From Dethiosulfatarculus sandiegensis (GTDB lineage: Bacteria > Desulfobacterota > Desulfarculia > Desulfarculales > Desulfarculaceae): a stretch of 64,000 nucleotides of DNA. The translations under genes were made by a program, and so were the position numbers. The stretch lies in assembly GCF_000931935.2 (NCBI RefSeq), contig NZ_AZAC01000012.1, positions 1 to 64,000 of the forward strand, given 5' to 3'. Shown here piece after piece: positions 1 through 7,488 of the stretch (positions are counted from its first letter, which is position 1; every line of letters starts with the position of its first letter). The notes under the pieces are model-generated. The model was not told the DNA's origin. It saw nothing but the letters and a program-made list of their open reading frames with translations, and did no database searches.

Positions 1-49
1 ATTAGAGAACACCTTAAAAAGCATGATATGAATTGCTTGGAGGTGTTTT

Positions 50-310
50 ATGGGCAAGAAACGCAGAAGTTATAGCCGTGAATTCAAACTGGAAGCGGTA
101 TCCTTGATTTTTGAGGGAGGGCTTAGCATTTCTCAAGCAGCCAGGGACCTTGGGATAGACAAAACAGTGCTTGGCCGTTGGAAAAAGCAATTTGAGGATA
201 ATTCAGAGCATGCATTTCCCGGAAAGGGGAAGCTAAAACCGGAAAATGAAGAATTGGCCCGTCTCAGACGGGAGTTGGCCATCGGCATCTTCTCGCGGGT
301 GCCCAAATGA
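50..310 (+). CDS. IS3-family transposase OrfA (HTH), internally shortened
   Basis: 86 residues. The N-terminal two thirds is a helix-turn-helix Tnp_1 domain (YSREFKLEAV, then SISQAARDLGI, then LGRWKKQF) which binds the element's ends. After the leucine-zipper start (ELARLRREL) the usual stretch of about 13 residues (typically ERDILKKA-like) is absent and the frame goes straight to GIFSRVPK, which resembles the normal AFFAKESK-like end. This suggests an in-frame deletion of about 39 nt near 275-285. It overlaps orfB by 4 nt (ATGA, 307-310). In intact IS3 elements OrfA and OrfB are joined by programmed frameshifting; here the zipper damage may prevent assembly. Confidence 0.85.
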   Translation: MGKKRRSYSREFKLEAVSLIFEGGLSISQAARDLGIDKTVLGRWKKQFEDNSEHAFPGKGKLKPENEELARLRRELAIGIFSRVPK

Positions 311-1113
311 AATTTCAGTTTATTAAGGATAATAACAAGAAATTCCAGATCAGGCTTATGTGTCGAGTTTTGGAGGTGTCACCTAGCGGCTATTACGCTT
401 GGCTTCATCGGCCTGAGAGCCAAAGGGCACGCGAGAACCGAAAGCTTGTTTGTGAGATCAAAGCCATACACAAACAAAATCGTGGGGTTTATGGCAGTCC
501 CCGGATACACGCGGAACTCAAGGACCGTAAAAAGCAGGTGAGCAAAAATCGGGTGGCCCGTTTAATGAGTAAAAACAACATTAAGGCCAAGCAGAAAAGA
601 AAATACAAGGCCACTACAAATTCCAAGCACAATCACCCGGTGAGCCCCAATCTTTTGCAGCGTAACTTTGGAGCAGAAGCTCCCAACCAAAAATGGCTTG
701 CAGATATTACCTTTATCCCCACCCGTGAAGGCTGGCTGTATCTGGCTGCCATTTTGGATCTTTATTCCAAGATGATTGTAGGCTGGTCAATGTCAAGCCG
801 CATGACCGAAAAGCTGGTTTTAAATGCGCTTCAAATGGCTGTAGGCCGACGCCATCCACAACCTGGGCTGATTCATCATTCAGATCAAGGCTGTCAATAT
901 GCAAGTAATAATTATCAGCAAAAGCTTAAGTCATACGGCATGATAGGCAGCATGAGCCGGAGAGGTAATTGTTGGGATAATTCCCCCATGGAAAGCTGGT
1001 TTCATTCCATGAAAACTGAATTGGTGATGCATAGAGATTATCAAACAAAAACGCAGGCTAAAGCCGATATCTTTGAATATACAGAGGTCTTTTACAACCG
1101 CATGGCTGCTTAA
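307..1113 (+). CDS. IS3-family transposase OrfB (rve integrase), C-terminus truncated
   Basis: 268 residues with the retroviral-type integrase core. The DDE triad is visible as D133 (WLADITF), D193 (HHSDQGCQY) and E229 (NSPMESWFHSMK). The N-terminal HTH_21 region carries VYGSPRIHAEL and SKNRVARLM. The protein ends FYNRMAA, whereas the family normally continues FYNRxRRHSxLGYxSPxxYE before stopping; about 20 residues are missing although the terminal inverted repeat just downstream is intact. A small deletion between FYNR and the last codons is the simplest reading. Catalytic residues remain, but the missing C-terminal helix makes activity doubtful. Confidence 0.88.
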   Translation: MKFQFIKDNNKKFQIRLMCRVLEVSPSGYYAWLHRPESQRARENRKLVCEIKAIHKQNRGVYGSPRIHAELKDRKKQVSKNRVARLMSKNNIKAKQKRKYKATTNSKHNHPVSPNLLQRNFGAEAPNQKWLADITFIPTREGWLYLAAILDLYSKMIVGWSMSSRMTEKLVLNALQMAVGRRHPQPGLIHHSDQGCQYASNNYQQKLKSYGMIGSMSRRGNCWDNSPMESWFHSMKTELVMHRDYQTKTQAKADIFEYTEVFYNRMAA

Positions 1114-1118
1114 CTACG

Positions 1119-1143
1119 TGTCCACAAAATAGGGGGAAGATCA
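1119..1143 (+). repeat. Right terminal inverted repeat of the IS3 element
   Basis: 25-nt end reading TGTCC...GATCA; its reverse complement begins TGATCTTCCCCC, the usual look of IS3-group ends. It lies 5 nt after the orfB stop and abuts the interrupted rhuM reading frame. Confidence 0.75.
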
Positions 1144-1144
1144 T

Positions 1145-1630
1145 TCGGAGGTCACATTGCAATTCAACGCCCATGTGCAGGACAAGTTTCACTTCGCCAT
1201 TACCGGCCAGACCGCCAGCGAGCTGATCCATCAGAGGGCTGATGCGGACAAGCCGCTTATGGGGATGCAAACCTACAAAAACGCACCGGACGGGCGGGTG
1301 CTACTCTCGGACACGAAGATAGGAAAGAACTACCTGGCCGAGGACGAGATCAAACAGCTGGAACGCACCGTCTCAAGCTTCTTTGACTAGATTGAGCGGA
1401 TCATTGAGAGCCGCAACTCCTTCACCATGCAGGCCTTCGCCGACAGCGTGAACCGCTTTCTGGACTTCAACGAATACAAGATATTGGAAGGATATGGATT
1501 CGTCTCCCGCAAACAGGCCGACGCCAAGGCCCACTCCGAGTACGAAAGGTTCAACAAAACCCAGCGCATTGAGTCGGACTTTGCCAAAGCCGTGAAGGCG
1601 ATTGAGAATAAAAAGGAAAGTGGGGAATGA
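1145..1630 (+). pseudogene. rhuM: rhuM-like (virulence protein RhuM family) pseudogene, 5' cut by IS and with an in-frame stop
   Basis: The frame from 1145 reads SEVTLQFNAHVQDKFHFAITG, then RADADKPLMGMQ, APDGRVLLSDTKIGKNYL, EDEIKQLERTVSSFFD, a TAG stop at 1388-1390, and continues in the same frame with IERIIESRNSFTMQAFADSVNRFL...IESDFAKAVKAIE to a TGA at 1628-1630. This order is the C-terminal two thirds of RhuM proteins, which usually have Tyr where the TAG stands, so one base change explains the stop. The N-terminal KilA-N-like part is missing because the IS end is at 1143. The end overlaps the hsdS start by ATGA. RhuM genes are often carried inside type I restriction-modification operons; the molecular role is unclear. 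Confidence 0.8.
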
Positions 1631-1915
1631 ATAAACCCACAATACGACTTGGTCAATTGGCAACTCTAAACTCTGGGGGCCCCCTCACGTGAGGTTTCTG
1701 AGTACTGGAGAGGTACATCTCGTGGGTGAAAACAACTCAGGTATAGAACTGCTTCATAGATGAAACATTTGTCCAATACAATTCCCTGGCATTGAGGTTG
1801 CAGCACAAAAAACTGGGACCGCGCCATAATAAAAAACAAAGCTCTCATTGCGGCCAAAGGGCAGCTCAAGAAAGGCCTCGTGCAGCAATTTCTGACCGGC
1901 AAGGTGCCGTCTTAA
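1627..1915 (+). pseudogene. hsdS: hsdS relic (type I restriction specificity subunit), both ends kept and centre deleted
   Basis: ATG at 1627 overlaps the rhuM stop. The first 21 codons give MNKPTIRLGQLATLNSGGPL, the hallmark N-terminus of HsdS (RLGxLxxxxSGGTPS). Allowing a frameshift near 1690, the text continues SEYWRG and WVKTTQV, a TAG, then NCFIDETFVQ, matching the start of target-recognition domain 1. From 1811 another frame gives WDRAIIKNKALIAAKGQLKK and GLVQQFLTGKVPS, the typical HsdS C-terminal tail, ending TAA at 1913-1915. Around 350 residues in the middle, including both recognition domains, are gone. This is a non-functional scar of a type I R-M system; hsdM and hsdR are not in the window. 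Confidence 0.72.
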
Positions 1916-1926
1916 AGGAGTCAAGC

Positions 1927-3407
1927 ATGAGTAACGAAACTGTTGAGCATCCCAAAGTATTTATCTCTTACAGTTGGACGACCCATGAATATGGGGAGAA
2001 GGTAGTTGCTCTTGCTGAAAAGCTCGTTGAAATGGGCGTTGATGTGGTCATGGATAAGTGGGACTTGGTCGAAGGGGCCGAGATCAATGCCTACATGGAG
2101 AAAATGGTCACGGACAAGTCCATCAGTAAGGTCTTGATACTGTGCGACAAGGCATACGCTGAGAAAGCGGATAATCGCAAAGGTGGAGTAGGGACGGAGA
2201 CGTTAATTATCCCCCCGAATTATATAGGTAGGCAGACCCTGCCGGCAAGGAGCAACAGTTTGTCCCGGTGCTCATGGAGTGTGATGAGCATGATCAAGCG
2301 TGCTGCCCAACCTTCCTTTCCGGCAGAAACCACATAGACATGTCCAGCCCCGAACTTTTCGGCAAAGGATTCGAACAGCTCCTGCGAACCATATACAACA
2401 AGCCCGTGTTTAAGAAACCTGAATTGGGCAAGGCCCCGGCGTTTATTTTAAAGGATGAAGTCATCACTCTTGGGAGTTCTTCAAAGCACAGGATGGCATT
2501 GCATGCGATCCAAGAAGGCAAGGCCAATGCCCCGGGCGCATGCAGGGATTACTTTGACACGGTGGTTGAAAACCTGAAGTGTTTTCGAGTGGAGGCCGAC
2601 GGGGAAGGCGAGTTGGATGACCGCATCGTTCAGAGCATTGAAATGCTGGAGGAGCCTAAAAATGAGCTGGCGCAGCTCTTCACGGCGCTGATCCGGTACT
2701 TTCCCCCACAGCAGGCCGGTGAAACACTTTGCCGCTTTTGGGAGAAAATATACCCTTATATACCCAGTGCCCCGAGGGAATAAATCAATGGCTGGCGGCT
2801 TCTGCCGATAATTATCGACTTTTTTCTCCATGAGTTATTTTTGTACGCAGTCGCTATTGCCTTGAAAGAAGAAAAATTCACAGCAGTGCCTGAATTGCTG
2901 CAAGATTTTTATTATGTGAGCCCCCATGACTCATCTCCTCCCATGAAGCCATATACTGCATACCGAAAATACCTTAACTCGATAGATGGAACTCGAAATC
3001 AACGCCTAAAGTTGAGAAGGCATTCACTACATGCCGACATGTTGAAACAAAGAGCTGAGGTCTCACAATATATCGACTTTGAGCATGTCATGCAGGCTGA
3101 CTTTTTTCTTTTTATATACAGCTTCCTGCATAGTACTGACGATTATTTTGATAACTGGTTTCCGGTCACAACACTTTACGCAACAGATAGGGGGGCTCCC
3201 TTTGAAGTATTTGCTCGCTCTCAATCATCATCATATTTCAAAAAAATGAAGGTCGCTCTTGGCATTGAAGACAAGGCTCCGCTTGTGGAACTTTGCGATA
3301 AGTTTTCAAGGAGAGAGAGCCATACCCCACCTGGGATTTTAGGTGCATTGAACCTTCCCGCCTTGCCGCAGTCGAAACAATTGCAACGAAACCTTGAGGA
3401 ATTGTAA
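1927..3407 (+). pseudogene. SEFIR (TIR-like) domain gene broken by at least three frameshifts
   Basis: ATG 1927 follows a good ribosome site (AAAGGAG). The N-terminus KVFISYSWTTHEYGEKVVAL, then VDVVMDKWDL, ILCDKAYAEKAD and GGVGTET is a SEFIR domain, the bacterial TIR relative. Homology leaves this frame at about 2226-2234 and resumes in another at AGKEQQFVPVLMECDEHDQA, running to 2783 through CCPTFLSGRNHIDMSSPELF and IYNKPVFKKPELGK. A third frame (QWLAASADNYRLF, about 2786-2818) then links to a fourth segment FLHELFLYAVAIAL running to 3407. Together they reconstruct one protein of about 490 residues. The last shift sits at a run of six T. SEFIR proteins are thought to act in signalling or immunity-like responses; this copy is dead unless the shifts are sequencing errors. 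Confidence 0.75.
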
Positions 3408-3573
3408 TTATACAAGAAAAGCCCGAATCTCTTTCCAGTTAAACGTGTAAGTGACTTGCTACTAAAAATAAAGGCGAGAAATTCTGGATACTATCATGGG
3501 GTTTTAACTTAGGCTGGCTACATCTATAAGGGAAAAACAGTCTATAGGGCGGGACAATTTGGGGACAAATAGA

Positions 3574-3603
3574 AACAGGGAATTACCGAAGTAACTCCCT
3601 GTT
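3574..3603 (-). terminator. Likely ssrA terminator with a C(UUCG)G loop
   Basis: On the minus strand an 8-bp stem (AACAGGGA with TCCCTGTT), one mismatch and a further 4-bp TTAC/GTAA stem close a TTCG tetraloop, followed by TCTATTT. It lies 15 nt downstream of the tmRNA CCA end. Confidence 0.7.
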
Positions 3604-3617
3604 CTTGTTTGTTTTCC

Positions 3618-3972
3618 TGGTGGAGGCGGGGGGAATCGAACCCCCGTCCGGAAATCTTCAACCTAAGCCTCTACATGCTTAGTTCGTGTTTTAAATCTCG
3701 CCTGGCCGAGCCCCCACGAACAGGGTTTCTTCCAAGCCAGCCTTGCTTAAGTTTCGGTCCCGAATCCACAAGGCGAGATTCGTTTCCTAGCCCGCTAATC
3801 GATGCCCGATCCCAACCCCGCAGGCTTAGGCTGGGCGGACAACGGCATTAAGCTGCCGCAGCGTATGCGTAATCGTCTGCGATTACTTTAATTTCCCGCC
3901 GGATAACGGGCCAGCAGGATCCCGACATGCCACTTAAATCTCAACTATCCCCGTCGAAACCTTGTCGCCCCC
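3618..3972 (-). ncRNA. ssrA: Transfer-messenger RNA (tmRNA)
   Basis: About 355 nt on the minus strand. The 5' end GGGGGCG (3972-3966) pairs with CGCCTCC just before CCA at the 3' end (3628-3618), and the T-arm GGTTCGATTCC is present, giving the alanine-tRNA-like domain. The tag frame lies at 3880-3848 (minus) and reads GCA GAC GAT TAC GCA TAC GCT GCG GCA GCT TAA, i.e. ADDYAYAAAA after the charged alanine. tmRNA with SmpB frees ribosomes stalled on broken mRNA and tags the peptide for proteolysis. Its 3' end borders the decayed accessory island at 1-3600, the classic position of an integrated element. Confidence 0.96.
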
Positions 3973-3999
3973 TTTCGGTTTGTTCATCTTGCTAAGTGA

Positions 4000-4028
4000 A
4001 ATATATAGCCTTTGGGCATTGGGGGCAA
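4000..4028 (-). promoter_or_regulatory. Likely ssrA promoter
   Basis: On the minus strand TTGCCC (4028-4023), 17 nt, then TATATT (4005-4000). Transcription would begin near 3993, leaving a leader of about 20 nt to be trimmed to the mature 5' end at 3972. Confidence 0.55.
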
Positions 4029-4149
4029 GTCCCCAACACGATTAACTGAATCACGTGAAGAGATAAAGAGGGAAGGGCGGGCCGGCGATTTTTCACCGAC
4101 CCGCCCGACAACAAGACAGGTAATCTCAAATTCAATCCAACTAAGAGGC

Positions 4150-4710
4150 TCAGGGCACGACTAAGGCCCAGTCATGGCACTGGGCGCAGTAGTTTTCCGA
4201 TTTCTCATGAACGTGGTGACACAGCTCGCAATCCAGATCTGTAGCGTAGTGAGGCGAATTATGTGGGTTTTCTTCTCCATGGCCTTCGGTCAGCTTGGCC
4301 ACGCCTTCGCCCGAATCATGGCAGGCAAAGCATTCGTCAGTTTCCAGGGCATTATATTCGCCCGAATCGCCATGGCAATCCTGACATGAAACGCCCTGCA
4401 AATGGTGGATATGCCCCAGGGGTATATTGGTGCGCAGGCTTGCTGTTTCTTTGCCGTCATGACAGGCAAGGCAATCTTCATAGGTCATGTCCTTGGTGTC
4501 ATCATGACCTTCCGGCATCACCTGGGCCTGGCCGTGACAGGCCACACAGTCTCCGCCTTTGGCGTTGGTCAGCCTTTTAGGCTCAGAGGTTTGCTTCGCC
4601 AGGGTGGAGGAAGCCATGACCAGTCCCAAAAAAGCGGCCAAAGCCAGAAAGGCAAGGAAATTAACGAAGTTTTGCGGCCTTTTTCTCCGGATTGGTTCCA
4701 TATCGATCAT
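4150..4710 (-). CDS. Periplasmic six-haem c-type cytochrome
   Basis: 186 residues from ATG 4710 (MIDMEPIRRK), chosen because AAAGG lies just upstream; a longer frame to 4782 lacks such a site. A basic start and hydrophobic stretch (residues about 16-33) form a Sec signal. Six CXXCH haem-binding motifs begin at residues 55, 80, 109, 127, 161 and 175, with several extra His residues for bis-His ligation. It follows the flavoprotein gene 146 nt upstream on the same strand. By analogy with fumarate, urocanate and methacrylate reductases it probably hands electrons to that flavoprotein in the periplasm. The tetrahaem domain of Shewanella Fcc3 has four haems, so six is unusual if this is its counterpart. 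Confidence 0.88.
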   Translation of the reverse strand: MIDMEPIRRKRPQNFVNFLAFLALAAFLGLVMASSTLAKQTSEPKRLTNAKGGDCVACHGQAQVMPEGHDDTKDMTYEDCLACHDGKETASLRTNIPLGHIHHLQGVSCQDCHGDSGEYNALETDECFACHDSGEGVAKLTEGHGEENPHNSPHYATDLDCELCHHVHEKSENYCAQCHDWALVVP

Positions 4711-4774
4711 TAGCCTTTCGAGCGTTTTCTTTTGCCATGTAGGGGAGGCGTCTTCTCCCCTGATTTTTCTATGA

Positions 4775-4817
4775 AAGGGCAAAAGGAGGAAGGATAAAAT
4801 TCCCCCCTTTTGCCCTT
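4775..4817. repeat. Intercistronic 12-bp inverted repeat between flavoprotein and cytochrome genes
   Basis: AAGGGCAAAAGG (4775-4786) and its exact complement CCTTTTGCCCTT (4806-4817) flank 19 nt. It could be a partial terminator or an mRNA stabiliser setting the flavoprotein:cytochrome ratio; the flank on the minus strand is not strongly T-rich. Confidence 0.55.
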
Positions 4818-4855
4818 AAGTGGATCTATGCAGCCAATCCACGGATTTGTGTTAT

Positions 4856-6388
4856 TTAACCTTTAGCCGCATTCTGTCCCGCGATACGGCCAAACACAAT
4901 GCAGTCTGTGGTGGCGTTGGAACCAAGGCGCACGGCTCCGTGCACACCACCGGTGATCTCGCCGGCAGCGTACAGACCCTTGATGGGCTCGCCGGTTAAG
5001 TCCAGAACCTGGGCCTTCGGGTTAATCTGCAGGCCGCCCATGGTGTGGTGGGCCTTGGGCCACAGCCTCATACCGTAGAACGGAGCAGTTGCAATGGGCT
5101 TGGCTGACTTGCGCAGGGGCTTGCCGAATTCCTTGTCATTGCCGTTCTTGACATAGGAATTGTAGTCCTTGACGGTCTTTTCCAGGCCCTTCTTGTCGAT
5201 CTTATAGTAGGCGGCCAATTCATCCAGGGTATTGAATTTCTTGACGATGCCGCGCTCAAGCATCTTGTCCAACTTGGCAGTATATTTCACGCCGTTCTGA
5301 TCGGCAACGCCGATGGCATAGTGACCGGTCTTCAAGATTGCATCTGCGCGGATCTTTCTGTTGGCCAGCTCGTTCACAAAACGCTTGCCGTCTTTGGGAT
5401 CCACCATCACGCCGAAGGGGAATGCGCCGGAAATGGCGAAGATGTAGCCGATGCCCATGCCCTTTTCATCCGGGCAGCCCCAGGGGCCAAGCTGGATCCA
5501 GGAAACCTGTACGGGAGTGGCGCCGCAGCGGAAGGCTTCCAACAGACTCTCGGCAGTTGCGCCGGGATGGTTGGTGCAGTCCACGCTCTTATCGAGCTTG
5601 GGGTCCTGGATGGTGCGGAAGGCCACGTCGTTGGCAAAACCACCGGAAGCCATGACCACGCCCTTTTTGGCCTTGATGTAAACGACCTTGCCGCTGTCCT
5701 TTTTGGGGAAGGCGTACTTTTCGCGGACCTTGACACCGACCACGCCCTTGTCGCCGTCTATGATCAGGTTTTCCAATAAAGTTTTCTTCTGCAGGGGGAT
5801 GCCCATTTCCTTAACCTTCTTCAGCATGGGGCGCACAATACCTGCACCGGAGCTGTTGGTGGTGTAGTAGGAACGGGGCACGGTGTGACCACCCAAGTGG
5901 GTGACCCTATCTTTGTACTTGGCGCCGAGCTTGATAGTCCATTCCACGGCCGCGGCGGAATCGTCCACGAAAATGCGGGCCAACTCGGGATGGTTCATGT
6001 AAAGACCGGCCTTGAGGGTGTCTTTCATCATCAGTTCAGGAGAGTCCTTAATGCCTTCTTTTTTCTGCAGAGGGGTGCCGGCGGCAGCCATAAGGCCGCC
6101 GTTGATGATGGAGTTACCACCAGGCACCGGCATTTTTTCCAATACGATTACGCTTGCGCCTGCGGTTTTGGCATCAATTGCAGCCGCCAGACCGGCAAAA
6201 CCGGAACCGATGACTACAACGTCGTATTCTTTGTCCCACTTTTTGGGGACTTCAGCCGCCTGGGCCGGTTTCCCGGAGAACATAAGACCGCTTGCTGCCA
6301 GTCCCACACCCGCGGCGGCGCCGCCGGCTTTCTTTAAAAAGCCGCGTCTGGATACGTTGGCGCCGTTAACTTCATGATTCTTTGCCAT
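4856..6388 (-). CDS. Tat-exported flavoprotein reductase, fumarate reductase/flavocytochrome c type
   Basis: 510 residues from ATG 6388; a second ATG two codons upstream is too close to the GGAG site. The N-terminus carries a twin-arginine signal (SRRGFLKKAGGAAAG, cut near AQAAE). The FAD-binding fold starts at VVVIGSGFAGLAAAIDA. Active-site signatures of the fumarate reductase family are present: RFVNELANRK (contains the Arg proton shuttle), HHTMGG and HGAVRLGSNA. No FMN-binding or haem domain is fused, so electrons must come from a partner, most simply the downstream six-haem cytochrome. The substrate is an alpha,beta-unsaturated carboxylate (fumarate, methacrylate, urocanate or similar); the motifs do not settle which. 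The role is likely anaerobic respiration in the periplasm. Confidence 0.9.
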   Translation of the reverse strand: MAKNHEVNGANVSRRGFLKKAGGAAAGVGLAASGLMFSGKPAQAAEVPKKWDKEYDVVVIGSGFAGLAAAIDAKTAGASVIVLEKMPVPGGNSIINGGLMAAAGTPLQKKEGIKDSPELMMKDTLKAGLYMNHPELARIFVDDSAAAVEWTIKLGAKYKDRVTHLGGHTVPRSYYTTNSSGAGIVRPMLKKVKEMGIPLQKKTLLENLIIDGDKGVVGVKVREKYAFPKKDSGKVVYIKAKKGVVMASGGFANDVAFRTIQDPKLDKSVDCTNHPGATAESLLEAFRCGATPVQVSWIQLGPWGCPDEKGMGIGYIFAISGAFPFGVMVDPKDGKRFVNELANRKIRADAILKTGHYAIGVADQNGVKYTAKLDKMLERGIVKKFNTLDELAAYYKIDKKGLEKTVKDYNSYVKNGNDKEFGKPLRKSAKPIATAPFYGMRLWPKAHHTMGGLQINPKAQVLDLTGEPIKGLYAAGEITGGVHGAVRLGSNATTDCIVFGRIAGQNAAKG

Positions 6389-7037
6389 GGTCATAACTCC
6401 TCATAGGTGTTTCAGTTCAGATGCATGTAGGTTGTCATACAGCTGAGCAAAATTTCACAAATGCGGGTCCATTCATACCTCGCTGAATGGCCTCCTCAAT
6501 TCACCCGACAAATGGCGACATACCGCCTTTTACCAAAATTTATCCGAGTTTGTGCATACGGGTATAAGGGCTCGATTTCAAAAGATGATCACCGCCCCCC
6601 TAATCACCTTAGGGTCTAGACCCTAGGTGGGCATATGTGATTCTATTCACTTGAAGGGGCGCTGCATGTGAAATCAATAACTTGTCAAAATGCCAATTAC
6701 TTATAGGTAAATGGTTTTAACCAAATAGTTAAAAAGATTTTTTTTACAGGTAGTTTAATTGTTTTCTTGCAAGAAGCACTCAGGTTCATTAATATAATTG
6801 CCTGGCATTCTCAAAAAACGAATATAAATTAAAATGCTTGAAAATCAGGGGGGATGTAGGGACAAGACCACGCCAAAGAACGTGGGGATACACATAATAT
6901 CTTAAGATAATGGTAATGGTATATGTTTATCCAATACGCCTGCAAACATACGCATTCTCACCTGGGTTGACCGTAGTTATGAAAAACCATAAGCAGATAT
7001 AAAGAACTGTCAACCGTTGTCTAAAGGAGTGTTGGAG
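6389..7037. other. 649-nt intergenic region between divergent flavoprotein and ihfA genes
   Basis: AT-rich and without a credible gene. It holds the perfect palindrome at 6610-6625, a smaller palindrome TATCTTAAGATA at 6898-6909, and presumably the promoters of both divergent genes. No convincing -35/-10 or sigma-54 pair could be fixed by eye. Confidence 0.6.
6610..6625. promoter_or_regulatory. 16-bp perfect palindrome, candidate operator
   Basis: TAGGGTCTAGACCCTA is self-complementary over 16 bp, with near-symmetric CACCT/AGGTG flanks (6605-6609 and 6625-6629). It lies about 220 nt upstream of the flavoprotein start and 410 nt upstream of ihfA. The form fits a dimeric repressor or activator site; the regulator is unknown. 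Confidence 0.45.
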
Positions 7038-7334
7038 TTGGCGCTTACCAAGGAAAAAATAATAGAGGCTTTGTTTGAAGAGATTGACATCCCAAAAAGT
7101 GAATCTCGCAGACTAGTTGAAAACACTCTGGAAATCATAAAGTCAGCCTTGGAGTCAGGTGAAGATGTATTACTCAGCGGCTTTGGCAAGTTTGTGGTTA
7201 AACGCAAACAACCCAGAAGGGGCCGCAATCCGCAAACCAAACAGGATATTCAACTAAGAGCCAGGAAAGTGGTAGTATTTAAGGTATCCGGCGTGCTGCG
7301 GACTAACATAAATAATGGACATTATGCCGGTTAA
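7038..7334 (+). CDS. ihfA: IHF/HU-family DNA-binding protein, IHF-alpha type
   Basis: 98 residues, small basic DNA-bending protein. TTG 7038 is chosen because GGAG (7026-7029) lies 8 nt upstream and the product begins MALTKEKI, the usual IHF-alpha start; an upstream TTG at 7017 would precede the ribosome site. The core LLSGFGKFVVKRKQPRRGRNPQT is the family signature (GFGxF...RxGRNPxT), and RARKVVVFKVSGVLRTNIN matches IHF-alpha more than HU. The family bends DNA at promoters and recombination sites. It is a single-gene unit ended by the strong terminator at 7431. Confidence 0.85.
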   Translation: MALTKEKIIEALFEEIDIPKSESRRLVENTLEIIKSALESGEDVLLSGFGKFVVKRKQPRRGRNPQTKQDIQLRARKVVVFKVSGVLRTNINNGHYAG

Positions 7335-7430
7335 CCGGACCGGAATTACAGCCTTGAAAATATTCCGGTTATATATCAGGTAAAGGATAAATCAAAAAAG
7401 TAGGGCCATTGGCCCTTGGTGTGAATGCTT

Positions 7431-7477
7431 AACCGGCAAAGGTTCGGAATAATTTTCCGAACCTTTGCCGGTTTTTT
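7431..7477 (+). terminator. Strong intrinsic terminator after ihfA
   Basis: Perfect 18-bp stem (AACCGGCAAAGGTTCGGA at 7431-7448 with its complement at 7456-7473), 7-nt loop, then a T-rich tract. It also separates ihfA from the convergent rlpA. Confidence 0.9.
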
Positions 7478-7488
7478 GTTTTCTATTG

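Larger units (their letters stand above)
1..1143 (+). mobile_element. IS3-family insertion sequence, left end outside the window
   Basis: Two overlapping reading frames in the order HTH protein then DDE integrase, the IS3 arrangement. The right terminal inverted repeat is visible at 1119-1143 and ends in CA, as IS3 ends do. The matching left repeat should lie just before base 1, so the element is cut by the window edge. Immediately after 1143 the sequence resumes inside a rhuM-like gene, so the IS inserted into that gene and removed or displaced its 5' part. Both transposase frames look shortened (see orfA and orfB), so the copy is probably immobile on its own. Confidence 0.85.

Noticed and set aside
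3609..3851. 80-codon plus-strand frame across 3609-3851
   Set aside because: It lies inside the tmRNA gene on the opposite strand.
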